Assembly: GCA_015680905.1 (NCBI GenBank)
Contig: CM027383.1
Span: 84,291,001 to 84,355,000, forward strand
Reading direction: 5' to 3'
Source: Coptis chinensis
Lineage: Eukaryota; Streptophyta; Magnoliopsida; Ranunculales; Ranunculaceae
Length of the DNA: 64,000 nt
The notes beneath the pieces are model-generated. The model made no database searches. It was not told the origin of the DNA and saw only the letters and a list, made by a program, of their open reading frames with translations. The position numbers were made by a program, and so were the translations under genes. Below, in pieces: positions 9,774 through 20,695 of the stretch. Position 1 is the first letter of the stretch. Every line of letters begins with the position of its first letter.

Positions 9774-12680
9774 CTAGTAAGGTGAGAGACTGCAAGGAAT
9801 GATTGTAATTTTCCTTCCCACTTTATAAAAGGATTAGCTCTTGTGGAAGTAGGCATCATTGGCCGAACTATGGTATATCTTTGTGTTATGGTATGCTTTT
9901 ACTGTTTTGCATTATTACCTGTTGTTAATAGTTGTTTAGCGAGTTAGGCATGTTAGTTTGGTTGTAGGGAATTTTAGATTGTTGATTGGATTGCTTATTG
10001 TTCAAATACAAGTTATTTGTGTAGTGGGGAATCGATTGATATCGGTGATTAACCCCAACAAATAGACTTAAGGCACATATAAATAAGATAGTCTCTTCTT
10101 TTTCAAGGAGTCTTCATAAAAGGTAGAAGTATAGGAAATAATATTGGGCTTGCAACTGAAATCTTTCATAATATGAGACATATGAAAACTAAAAAATGGT
10201 TTATAGCCTTAAAAATGGATATGGCCAAAGCCTATGATAGAGTTGAATGGTCCTTCATAGATAATCTTTTCCAAAAGATGGGGTTCAGTGCTAAGTGGAG
10301 ACTCCTCATCTCCCAATGCCTCTCTACTGTTTCTTATAGAGTGTTGTTGAATGGCTCTCCTCTTGAGAGTTTCAATCCTAATAGAGATCTTAGACAGGGA
10401 GACCCTCTCTCCTCTTACCTGTATATTCTTGTATCTGAAGCTTTATCCAGGATGATTGCTAAGGCTGAACGCAATGGGGATATCCATGGCATCAAGATCA
10501 GAAGGAATGCCCCACCTATCACTCATCTTTTATATGCTGATGATCTTATCTTATTCACTAAAGCCAATCTGGCTGAAAGTGGGAAGCTTAAGAGCATCCT
10601 TGAGGAATTCTATAAAGTATGGTAAGTCTAGTATCTATTGCAGCAAAAATGTTCATAAAATGCATAAATTTTTTTTGAAAAGATTATGGAAAATGAGATT
10701 TTTTGACAAAAGAGACAAGTATTTGGGGGTCCCTATTGCCTTATCTCATAAAAAGAAAGAGGACTTTGATTATTTAGTAGATAAAATACTTAGTAGATAA
10801 AGTACACAGTAAGATTAAAGGCTGGAGAGCTAAATTCCTTACCCAAGCTGGTAAAAACACTCTCATTCAAGCTTTAGTCCAGGCTACTCTTTTATATGTT
10901 ATGGCAACTTACAAGCTACCTAAATCCACATGTAAAAAGATGGATAAAGCCTGCAGACAATTCTGGTGACATGGTACTGCTGACAGCAAAAGTATCCACA
11001 CCATTGGGTGGGATGGTATTTGTAAACCCAAGGCCTTGGGAGGCCTTGGGAGGCCTAAGGCTGAGAAAAGCTCGAGACATGAACAAGGCAATGCTTGCTA
11101 AACTGGCTTGGAAAGCTATAAAAGATACTACCTCTATATAGGCTAAGACTTTCTTAGCTGTCTATGGGAAGCACTGGTTTGATAGTAAAGAGGAACCTCC
11201 TCCTAGGGCCTCTTAGTTCTGGAAAGGTGTGCATAGAACTGCCAGAGATATACTTCCAGGGTTAATATGGAGCATTGGAAAGGGGGAAAAGGTGAAAGTC
11301 ATGAAACAACCTTGGCTCCTCCTAAACAATGCCCCTATTACTTTGGAAGAGCTGATACCTGACAGACCAGACCTTGAGGACCTTAGAGTGAGGGACTTGA
11401 TGCTAGGGGATGGCTCTGACTGGGACTATCACAAGGTGGATTTTCTTTTCCCACCTGAGATAGTAGCCCTAATAAAACAAGTGGTGATCAGGCTTACTAG
11501 TCTGGCAAGTGACATTGTCAGATGGGTGGAAACAAAAAATGGCTTCTTAACTGTTAAGTCTGCCTACCAGTTTTTAACAAAAGAGGAATGGCAAGGAGGA
11601 ACCTCCTCTTTGAATCCCAAAAGCATCAAAACTCTTTGGAGAGCACAACTTACTGCTAGCAATCAGATGTTCTTATGGAAATTGTATTTGAACATTCTCC
11701 CTACAGGAGATTTGTTGGATAGTAAAAACATTAAGGGGAAATATACTTGCCCTTTTTGTTGGTCTGCTCCTGAAGATCTCATGCACCTCTTCTTCCAATG
11801 AGAATGGATAAAGATAGTCTGGTTTGCCTCTGAGTTGGGGGCTAGAGTTGAAGAGAATGTTGACAAGTCCATAAGGGATTGGTTGGATGTCTTCATTGAC
11901 TGGACTCAGACATCAGACCCTGGACTTGCTGAAAAGGGTCTGCTAGCAGCTCTCATCTTGCAAGAGATATGGGAGATGATAAATAAAGCTAAGTTTGAGG
12001 GCAAAGCTCCTAACAGAGATAGTCTCTTGAGGAGAGCGTATGCCAAATGGAATAGGAGTCTCAAAGCTTTCAGTGAGAATCAGGGAGTGGTTTCTTCTAA
12101 CTTAACCATCTCTAAATCATGGCTTGATACAAATAACAATTCTATTTTCCCCTTAGTGGAAGCAAACACTATTTTAATTCGTTTTGATGCTTGCCTATTG
12201 TAGGGCTACGAGGGCTGCAGCAGCAGAAGCCTTGGCATGGGATGGGGAAGGAATGCTGTTGGGAGCAGCTACTCGACGTTTTGAAGTTGGAAGTGCAGAG
12301 GAGGCAGAGATGGTGGCGTTAGAAGTGGCTGCCAAATTAGCTAGGACCATAAGAGGTTTGTCTTGTCTGTTTGAGGGAGACTGTCGTCAAGTCATTTTGG
12401 GTTTACAGAACTTGAACGATAAGAACTCTATGAACTGGAAGTTAGAACATATTAGATGTATGATTCAGGTTTTATGTCAGCTTTTAGTTTTTTGCCGTTT
12501 TAGCTGGATTAATAGACTGTTTAATGGTGAAGCTAACGAACTTGCTAAGTGGGCTTTCAATAACCAGGATGTGAGCTCTCTGCCCACATTTCTTTTGGAT
12601 TGTAGTACTGTACCTTTAATGCTGTGATGAAATATAACACATGTTTCTATCCCAAAAAAAAAAAAAAAGTGACAATGTGC

Positions 12681-13252
12681 AATGCAAGACCAAATACTGA
12701 TACCTTTTTTCCTCGACAAGGTTGGCACACTATACGACTATACGTCAACACCAGCGTTTAGTTCATAGTTGGATCCCATATACAGTAGAGTGCAAGCCCA
12801 ATGTTTGAAAGAAAAAAGAACTAATGCGCACCAGTTGGTAGTCGGTAGCCTGTGTCCTTTGGGCAAAAGCACGTGTTAAAGGCTTCAAGCATCTCATTCT
12901 GTAAACAATGCACATTGCAAACAGATCTAAAACTTGTACTTCCATAGAATCACGAGTGCACAAATACATTATCAAATAAAATAACTTTTCAAAGGCAACC
13001 AAATGGAAGCAATTTCAACAAATCAGTAGAGCAACTGAACTGCATTAACTGTCGACTAAACTAACTCTCTTAAATGTCAGAATATATATGGGAACATTTT
13101 GATTTCAGTTAGAGAGACCTGCTACATCCCATTCTTAGAATACAAAATTCTCAAAAGGGAGAACTCATGGACAAGCATGCATTTCACGCCGTCATCAGAA
13201 ACTTGAGATTTCAAGTCACAGCACAAAACTTTCCAACAGCTGGGAACCCTTT
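12681..13252. other. intergenic: LINE-1 3' flank and probable RPN8 3' UTR
   Basis: No coding sequence or repeat recognised. The part nearest 13252 must include the RPN8 3' UTR (minus strand); its end cannot be fixed from sequence. Confidence 0.5.
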
Positions 13253-16200
13253 TTAACTCCCTGAGGCAGCTGGTACAGCGCTTGGTTTCGCATCTTCAGC
13301 CTTCTCATGTTCTTTGTTAAGCATCTATGATGAACCAACCATCACAATTATCAGCTACATAGAAAGTGAATAATAAAGAACACATGATTAAAGTTAGTAA
13401 AGAAACATGCATTACCTTGTTGTTGATTAGGTTGTGGAGAGCAATCACACTTCTGATCAGTGAAGAAAGATAGATAACCAACATCATATCATTTGTTTTC
13501 ACTGTGCATGACAACAAACCAAAGATTCAAAAATTACCAACTAGACTTGTCCAATCTCCAAACACCAAAGAGAAGATATACATTGACATTATTAAACATT
13601 TTAAAAACCTGAAAAGGCCTTGATCAATTCCGCCACATTGAGATTAGGAAGTAGATTGAACACATCCTGCACAAAAAAAATTTAATGATAGACAAGTACA
13701 AAATCTGAAACAGTTGACCTTTAAACAAACCCTAGTTCTGAAGTAATTCCCAGACAACTGAAGGACGATAAATTGACATGATCATTTGCTAACCAAATAG
13801 CATAATATCATTACCCAGCTTGACTCTTATGGACTTCGATCCAGAAGACTACATACTACTTGTAATACTGGAAAATATCCATGAAAATGATACCTGTAAA
13901 TGGCACAGAATCTCGTGATTTATTGGGAGCTTCCCATCAATTACCAAGTCGAGGTAGCTCTTTATCTCCCGGAGTCTTGCATCCAGCCCTTTGAGGGCTG
14001 CGAGTTTTCCAGTAACCTATGAGCAAAAATAAAATTAGATTTCCTTTTCACCCACTTTTCAGGTAAATTTGAAAGTGTGAAATGAGAAACCCTCCCACCC
14101 TTTTTCTAAATTTCTAAAAGCAGCATTAACTAAATTGAAGCAGGAAAAAAGTATATGAAAATGAAGTACCTCTGTGGCAAGGGTGCTAATGGTTGTATCC
14201 TTTACATCTCTCAGTAAATGCTCCACTCCTACGGAAGTGTGACACAATGGAACGAGTTAGAAGGTGGTGATAAAAATTTATATTATCAATACAAGCAAAC
14301 AAAAAAGGGAGCCAAACACTATTCATCAGGTTGCACATCACATGAGAAAGATAATTGAAGAGTATCGTATTCTACAACTATCATACCAATTTCCTCGACT
14401 TCATGAGCAGCAATTTCTGAAGGCACATGTACGAAAACCTTCTGGCTCTTCTGAGTAGCATTCTGTAACAATGACAAAGATTTAGTTTGTGCTTCCAACA
14501 TTGTGTTATACACGGACACAGCTTGTATAGAAGAATAGCTTTAACCGTCACAAGGAAAGAGATGTTATGTTCTGTTTCCATTTGAGTATTTAGGTATCAA
14601 CACAAGAGTCCCATAAGGAGTCCCTTATACAAGCATAGGATACAAAACACACGATATGCCAGCTTCCACACTAATCATCTATAAGAGAAGCCAATTCACT
14701 TTTACCTCTTTGACCTCTTCAACAGCATAGTAAGCTTTTGTTGGAATCCCAAGCTCTTTTGGTTGGACGTCGATTATGACCAATACAGGATTTGGAACAT
14801 AACTGTAACCTCGTAATAGAAAAAAAAATTATATAAACTCCAAGAAAAATAATACATCTTGGTAAATAAGAGATATAAATATGGCGAAGGCCTTTCAAAA
14901 CAGCACTACTTCCTGCTCTAATTCAAAAACCAGATCGTCTTACTCATGGAACAATCTGTGGATATCCAGGTCATTTTCCCGTAGCTTTGGCCCTGTGCTA
15001 TACCAGCCTACAACGTGCTCCTTGGCTGAATTTGAGATAAAAAAAATGAAGGGTAAAAAGTCAGAACATTATAAACATATGCAACTATGCAAGATACAGA
15101 AACCTTATTGTTCGAAACCACGCACCATTGATTCTCTTGAACATAGAAAACATAGATTCATGATAGTTATGGTCGAGAAACCATATGCTTGGATCCTTTT
15201 CCTCTTCTTCAAACGGCACTGAAAATTTGAAATTGAAATGTATAGCATCAATAGCCAAAATCCAATTCAACATACCAGCACAGAAAGATAACAAATATTT
15301 GTAACCAAAACGAGTTCCACATTATATCACTGCATCTGAATAACCAGTTATAAAGTAAGTACCATTTTATTAGGCATGGATAACTTTTATTTATTCGAAT
15401 ATGTTTTCTTCAATGAAAAATATATCAGGATACAAAAACTGAGTGTCTCTCCCTGAAATGAAAACTTTGGTATAAGAAAATAATGCCAAAAGATATATAA
15501 AAACAAAAACAAAACCAAACAAAAAAAAATTGAATCCAATATATCATGAAGTCTGAGATCACAGTAACGTAGTAACCAGATTGGTGGACAAAAATAACAA
15601 TGGATATGGTGTTCACTATAAGCTCATTATAAATACAAAGGTCATATTTCATCTGTAGTCTGATGCTACCACAAATGGCACATAAAATCATGCCTCAAAG
15701 AATCACCTTAACACAATATAGAATTGCATGCCCTTCCATCACAGTGAAGCACTAGAACTGCACTGTTAAACTAGCTTGAGCACGATCCCAGATTTCGATC
15801 AACAATGACAGTCCTTGAGCAAGTTTGTAACTGTTTCCATTCTTTCCCCATAATCTTATGAGATTCAGAATATTGCCTGTGTTAGAGCATCTTTAGGTGA
15901 GATACTATCCTAGCATCAAACACCAAATTTCTAATAATTTGGTATTTTTTCATCTTCAGAAGAAACACATGTTGATGAAAACACCAAAAAACCACCAAAC
16001 CAAACACCAAATCGGCCAAAATTTGGTTCCAATTTTGGTGCTATATCAAATCTCTCTCGCGGTTTTTCTAACACCGCACGGGCTTGGGCTAAACAGTGGG
16101 CTTCAATCACACGGTTTTGCGAAAACCGCGCGAGAGATTGGGAAAGAAAATAAAGAAGAAAGTTGATGTGCGACACATTGCGCGGTTTCTGGAAAACCGC

Positions 16201-17018
16201 ATGGGATTGGGCTTTTAAGATGGGCTTCAGTGGCGCGGTTTTGAGAAAGCCGCGTGGGCTATATGACGTGGTTTATCCAAAACCACGTCATTTGATGTCG
16301 AATATTTGATGTTTCTCCTGAAGTTGGTTGGTGTTTGGTTTGGTTCAAAAATTTGGTGTTTTCTTGGTTTCTCTCCTAAAGATGCTCTAACAAGATTTTC
16401 TGTAGCTTGCTTAAGTACTTAAGTTTCATGTGTGTTGCATGCCAAATTATATTGCCCCGAAGATAAAGATAGAATCCAAAACAGGGGAAAAGCTGTAGAA
16501 AGAGAATCATTAACCAAGTGAGTCCCCCCCTCCCCTCCCTCTCATTTTGTTTTGTCAAAGCATTACCTAAATATACAACGAGCTCCAATTAGGATCCTCT
16601 GATGCTGAGAGAATGAGAGGTCTAAAATAACAATACTACTCGAACAATGTTTTCTCCACTCCAGCATAAAATTTTGTTACCTACAGTACCCACCTCCCCC
16701 CATACTCATAGCCTCGTCAGGCACAGATGATATTTTACCTATCCTTGAAATTAGCAGCATATACAATCCACTAGCTTGATCTTTTCCATCAGCTAAAAAA
16801 AATGTTTAGTACTTCCCAACCAAGATTTTACTATTACAAAGATGGCCCAGTCTATTTCTCACAACAGCATCAACCCTTTCAATTGCAAACCCTAACTACA
16901 CTCATTAATAATATCTAATGAGTTACCTAACTATGTTCGAAACCCTAAACCCTAAAATACTCTACTGAATTCAACTTCGATTAGTTTTCTAAGTCATGCC
17001 AATGTAACCAATAATGAC

Positions 17019-17078
<60 letters not shown>

Positions 17079-17329
17079 TAGATCTAAAAATGGGAAAAGA
17101 AAAAAAAAAAAAACTAAAAGAGGAGTTTAATTAGAATGGCACCTGCATAGCTATTGGTGACGTCAACAGTGCCTTTAAAAGAGCTACCAAGAAGAACACC
17201 CACGACACGTTTACGAGTATCTCTAGCAACACGGTTATAGTTATCGACGATGCTTAGTAGAACCAGTGGGTGCACCACGACTTTCTCGACTGGTCTTGAT
17301 GATATTTGTTGTGTCTTGATCACGTCCAT
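13253..17329 (-). CDS. RPN8: 26S proteasome non-ATPase regulatory subunit 7 (RPN8)
   Basis: Non-catalytic MPN subunit of the 19S lid; it pairs with the deubiquitinase RPN11. Ten exons join to 933 nt, 310 residues, the usual length: 17143-17329, 15126-15218, 14944-15025, 14706-14802, 14387-14462, 14170-14228, 13894-14016, 13609-13666, 13416-13501, 13253-13324. All introns are GT-AG and phases agree. The MPN fold begins [17 protein letters not shown] (residues 17-33). Where active MPN+ enzymes have the HxH of the JAMM motif, this reads WYSTG (101-105), as expected for RPN8. The C-terminal helices ([46 protein letters not shown]) are intact, ending in an Ala/Ser-rich tail. A MITE and an (AT)n tract lie in intron 1. 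No defect seen; expected nuclear and cytosolic, constitutive. Confidence 0.96.
15882..16391. mobile_element. MITE in RPN8 intron 1
   Basis: About 510 bp with 21-bp near-perfect TIRs: left TTAGAGCATCTTTAGG... (15882), right ...CCTAAAGATGCTCTAA (16391). TA on each side may be the TSD. The inside carries four short GC-rich imperfect palindromes around CGCGGTTTT/AAAACCGCG. No coding capacity. Confidence 0.8.
17028..17076. repeat. (AT)n microsatellite in RPN8 intron 1
   Basis: About 24 uninterrupted AT units, 50 bp upstream (in + coordinates) of the exon 1 splice donor. Confidence 0.95.
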
Positions 17330-17480
17330 TACGATTCCAAAGTTCGAAACAATAAAACAAAGTTGGTCTGCTTGTTTGTTTGTTGTATGTATCACGGATC
17401 CAAAGCGGGCAAGACAATATTTCAGTTCTAGTCAAAAAAGAGAGAGGTTCCATACTTCCAGCAGCTGTGAAGTTGCATAA

Positions 17481-17509
17481 TGGGCCGGGCTATACCACGA
17501 AGCTGGGCC
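17481..17509. promoter_or_regulatory. pair of site II (TGGGCC) elements upstream of RPN8
   Basis: TGGGCC at 17481-17486 and 17504-17509, 150-180 bp upstream of the RPN8 ATG and 17 bp apart. Site II motifs (TGGGCY, TCP-factor sites) are known in plant housekeeping promoters including ribosomal and proteasome genes. Function here is inferred. Confidence 0.5.
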
Positions 17510-18143
17510 AATATTCAATTCCAAGCCTGTACATATATCCATTATCGATCATATCCGAAAGTAGTCTCTTGGACTTTGATTGGTTGAACGAACATAGCAA
17601 CCGTTAGCTCATATAAAACTAGTATACTGTTATGCAGTTCGGCGTGAGCGGAAAGAGATAGTGGAAAGTGAGAGATTGAAACGACTTAGAGAGGGAGAGA
17701 AAAGGACCAAAAGAAAAAATGAGCACATAAACCAACCAATTCACATTTTGGACCACATCCCCCTTCGCCCCAGAAGGTAACGTTCTCCGCTCACTTGACT
17801 AAGAATATGCCATTATTTTCTTGTCCACAACGCTACACTTGCGTAGGTGTGTACACTTAACAGTTAACAGTATACCAAAATACTTTAATAGAAGCTTCTC
17901 TAGTTCCTCACAACTCATCATACGTTTCCCAAATACCTTTCCAATATACCCTTATTTTCTCCATGTGGTTAAACAGTTTTCTACCTACTTACACACTCCC
18001 TCTCAATGTTTAACCAAGTCATCAAGAAAAGAAAAACATTTACTATCATCAAGATTTTCTCACCCTCGTTTTCTTGTAACATGAAAACAAAACAAACCCT
18101 CGTTTTCTGAACAACTACTCCTACATCTTTCTCTCTCTTCTCA

Positions 18144-18150
18144 TATATAA
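18144..18150 (+). promoter_or_regulatory. TATA box of the CYP86A1-like gene
   Basis: TATATAA 89 bp before the ATG at 18239, preceded by a pyrimidine-rich stretch and followed by a plausible 60-bp leader without upstream ATG. Confidence 0.6.
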
Positions 18151-18238
18151 ACAAACTTGTCACTTCTCCTTCTCTCACACTTCCTAGCTACTACATACAT
18201 AACACATTTCACATTTTTTTTGTCAGTAATTAAACCCA

Positions 18239-19780
18239 ATGGAAACACTACCTTTCCTCTTCATATCTGCCATTTCAGCTTATCTAGTCTGGTTCTATTT
18301 TCTGGCTAGACAACTCTCCGGCCCAAAAGTCTGGCCCATTGTAGGTAGTCTTCCGGGTTTAATTTCAAACCGAGCTCGTATCCATGATTGGATTGCAAGT
18401 AATCTTCGGAACACAGGTGGTACTGCGACGTATCAAACTTGTACACTAGCTTTCCCATTTGTTGCTCGTAAAACAGCTTTTTTTACTGTTACTTGTCACC
18501 CGAAAAACATTGAGCACATTCTTCGAACCCGGTTTGATAATTACCCAAAAGGTCCAAATTGGCAAGAAGCTTTTCATGATTTATTGGGCCAAGGAATTTT
18601 CAACAGCGATGGTGACACTTGGCTGATCCAAAGGAAAACAGCTGCTCTTGAATTTACTACAAGAACACTTCGACAAGCAATGGCGAGGTGGGTGAATAGA
18701 ACTATTAAGCTACGTTTATGGTTCATTCTAGGAAAAGCAGCTACTGAAAATTGTGCAGTGGACTTGCAAGATTTGTTGCTCAGACTAACGTTTGATAATA
18801 TATGTGGGCTCACTTTTGGAAAAGATCCAGAAACATTATCACCCGGGTTACCCGATAACCCGTTTGCTAATGCATTTGATTCTGCTACAGAAGCGACACT
18901 TCAGAGGTTGCTGTACCCTGGGTTTCTATGGAGGTTGAAAAAGGTTTTTGGTTTTGGAATGGAGAAAGACCTGAAGAATAGCCTCGAAGTTGTTGGGAAT
19001 TACATGAATGACACTATCACGGCGCGAAAAGAACGTCCGTCGGATGATTTGTTATCGCGTTTCATGAAGAAAAGAGACGTTGACGGAAATCATTTCCCAA
19101 GTTCAGTTCTGAGTCGAATCGCTCTTAACTTCGTTTTAGCTGGACGTGACACGTCATCCGTAGCACTCAGTTGGTTTTTCTATCTCGTTATGACTCACCC
19201 AGAAATTGAAGAAAAAATCGTAAATGAAATATCAAAGGTTTTGAAAGAGACACGTGGCAATGATAGAGCGAAGTGGGTGGAAGAACCATTGGACTTTGAT
19301 GAAGCAGATAAACTAACTTACCTAAAAGCTGCATTAGCTGAAACACTGCGTTTATATCCTTCTGTACCGGAAGATTTCAAGTATGTCGTATCGGACGATA
19401 TTTTACCAGACGGTACACATGTACCGGCCGGTTCGTCTGTTACATACTCGATATATTCGGTTGGAAGAATGAAATCAATATGGGGTGAAGACTGTTTGGA
19501 ATTTCGTCCCGAACGTTGGTTATCGGTAAGTGGAGACCGGTTTGAAACTCCGAAAGATGGTTACAAGTTTGTAGCGTTTAATGCTGGTCCAAGAACTTGT
19601 CTTGGGAAAGATTTGGCTTACTTGCAAATGAAGTCTGTTGCAGCTGCTGTGCTATTGCGTTACCGGCTATCTCTAGCTCGTGGTCACCGTGTTGAGCAGA
19701 AAATGTCACTTACTCTTTTCATGAAGAATGGACTTAGTGTCTTTTTGCATCCAAGGACACTTGAAGCGGTCAGTTCTTAA
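18239..19780 (+). CDS. CYP86A1: cytochrome P450 fatty-acid omega-hydroxylase, CYP86A1 type
   Basis: ER membrane P450 that hydroxylates the terminal carbon of C16-C18 fatty acids, giving omega-hydroxy acids for suberin (root HORST in Arabidopsis). Single uninterrupted exon, 513 residues. Residues 5-25 form the N-terminal membrane anchor, then a Pro/Gly hinge ([14 protein letters not shown]). The oxygen-activation helix is AGRDTS at 301-306, the ExxR is ETLR at 368-371, and the haem ligand is Cys454 in [10 protein letters not shown]. Segments such as [30 protein letters not shown] and [17 protein letters not shown] match CYP86A1 better than CYP86A2/4/8, which carry other linkers. It lacks the usual long C-terminal extension of CYP86A8-like proteins. 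Looks intact. Substrate and organ are inferred from the family. Confidence 0.95.
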   Translation: METLPFLFISAISAYLVWFYFLARQLSGPKVWPIVGSLPGLISNRARIHDWIASNLRNTGGTATYQTCTLAFPFVARKTAFFTVTCHPKNIEHILRTRFDNYPKGPNWQEAFHDLLGQGIFNSDGDTWLIQRKTAALEFTTRTLRQAMARWVNRTIKLRLWFILGKAATENCAVDLQDLLLRLTFDNICGLTFGKDPETLSPGLPDNPFANAFDSATEATLQRLLYPGFLWRLKKVFGFGMEKDLKNSLEVVGNYMNDTITARKERPSDDLLSRFMKKRDVDGNHFPSSVLSRIALNFVLAGRDTSSVALSWFFYLVMTHPEIEEKIVNEISKVLKETRGNDRAKWVEEPLDFDEADKLTYLKAALAETLRLYPSVPEDFKYVVSDDILPDGTHVPAGSSVTYSIYSVGRMKSIWGEDCLEFRPERWLSVSGDRFETPKDGYKFVAFNAGPRTCLGKDLAYLQMKSVAAAVLLRYRLSLARGHRVEQKMSLTLFMKNGLSVFLHPRTLEAVSS

Positions 19781-20695
19781 TTCATGGATATTGCAGATCG
19801 AGAGGTGTCTGTTTGTCATTTTATAAAATTTGTTCGGAAGCACGTACAGAGAGTACGCTCATTGGTTGTTTCCTTGAATGTTTATTTGCTTTTCCATCAC
19901 AATTCTATTGTTAAATTGTGTTTATTGTTGATCATATAAAACATTTGTTCATGTTTTTTACTGTAAAGAAATCTTTTTGTTGTTGTCCAAATAGTTTGTT
20001 GCTCATTTCTTTCATGCATGGATCTAGTATGTACTATCCTCACGCCAATATTGCGACCAAACCATGCAGAAACCATTCCAAGAGTACAGAGTGCTACGAG
20101 AGGACTGGAAGGAATAATGCCTGAAGTCAATATTCTACAAAAAGTTTACAGAAATTACATGATTACAAAATTGAAAGAATTAGTATACACTATACAGTGA
20201 ACAAATCGTTGCTGCAAATTCACGTATTTTTGTTTGTTCCTCGAATGCAAGTACAAAGGTCTGTATCAGATGAAGAAATCCACCTTGCACTGAGTTTTAG
20301 CTCGAGAGAGAGGATCAATGTATAGCTGCAGCTTTGAGTTTCCATCACATATCATACAAAATGATTTGACCAATTACATACCTGCAAACTTCTGTATTTC
20401 AAGGAGTTAAATATCTTCAGCTTACGTAAATGGTAATTCAGTGATTGAATCCTTTGACGTTACTGTATGCGTGCTCGTTACACTGTGGCTCCCATATTCA
20501 CAAATTCCTTTAGGAGCCAGATGCCCAGATGCCCAGATACCACAAGGAAGACCACTCGTCTAACCTTATCCTCAAGTTCGTCTGTGTTCTTTTCGGTTGA
20601 TGACTTCATGTCATCATTTCTCTTTCTGCGTCAGTGTCTAGGGATTTAATTATCTGTCATTTAAAGGTCAGTTACTAAGTTTGTATAATGGTCGG
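19781..20695. other. 3' flanks of CYP86A1 and PHT4;1 (tail to tail)
   Basis: No conserved coding sequence, repeat or RNA gene recognised. Both neighbouring genes end here, so it holds both 3' UTRs. Confidence 0.6.

Larger units (their letters stand above)
8050..10060 (+). mobile_element. copia solo LTR nested in LINE-1 (itself interrupted)
   Basis: Starts TGTTGGAG (8050), ends CCCCAACA (10060), flanked by AATAC (8045-8049) and AATAG (10061-10065), a 5-bp TSD with one mismatch. LINE ORF2 codons resume directly after it (…ILAN to NRLKAH). Its two halves match the LTR at 1641-2402 of the copia element at the left end; no internal coding sequence is present, so it is a solo LTR formed by LTR-LTR recombination. 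Without the insertion at 8469-9773 it is about 700 bp. Confidence 0.9.
6458..12627 (+). pseudogene. LINE-1 ORF2 (endonuclease, reverse transcriptase, zf-RVT, RNase H), broken
   Basis: The start at 6458 reads MIHVWNC. The APE-type endonuclease covers about 6458-7140 (CLSETKVG, LDEKIGGRS). The linker and RT N-terminus lie at 7138-8049 (RPISLCNFCYKIIAKILAN), where the LTR insertion interrupts. RT resumes at 10066 (RLKAHINKIVSS) and contains ALKMDMAKAYDRVEW and the intact catalytic YADD at 10533-10544. The zf-RVT-like region is at 11580-11800 (Cx2C in CPFCW). The RNase H starts IRFDA near 12178 and ends at 12627. Stops at 6844-6852, 7774, 10625 and 11800, plus frameshifts, kill it. Confidence 0.88.
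3741..12667 (+). mobile_element. LINE-1 (L1/RTE-type plant LINE with RNase H), full length, dead, with nested LTR insertion
   Basis: Full-length copy: 5' leader, ORF1, ORF2, poly-A (12654-12668). Flanked by a 13-bp TSD with one mismatch (AGTGATAATGTGC at 3726-3738; AGTGACAATGTGC at 12668-12680). Removing the 2011-bp insertion at 8050-10060 leaves about 6.9 kb, usual for plant L1. ORF1 has DUF4283 and a zinc knuckle; ORF2 has endonuclease, RT, a zf-RVT region and a C-terminal RNase H. Both ORFs carry many stops and frameshifts. LINE-2 at 45223-56152 is a second copy of this family. Confidence 0.92.
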
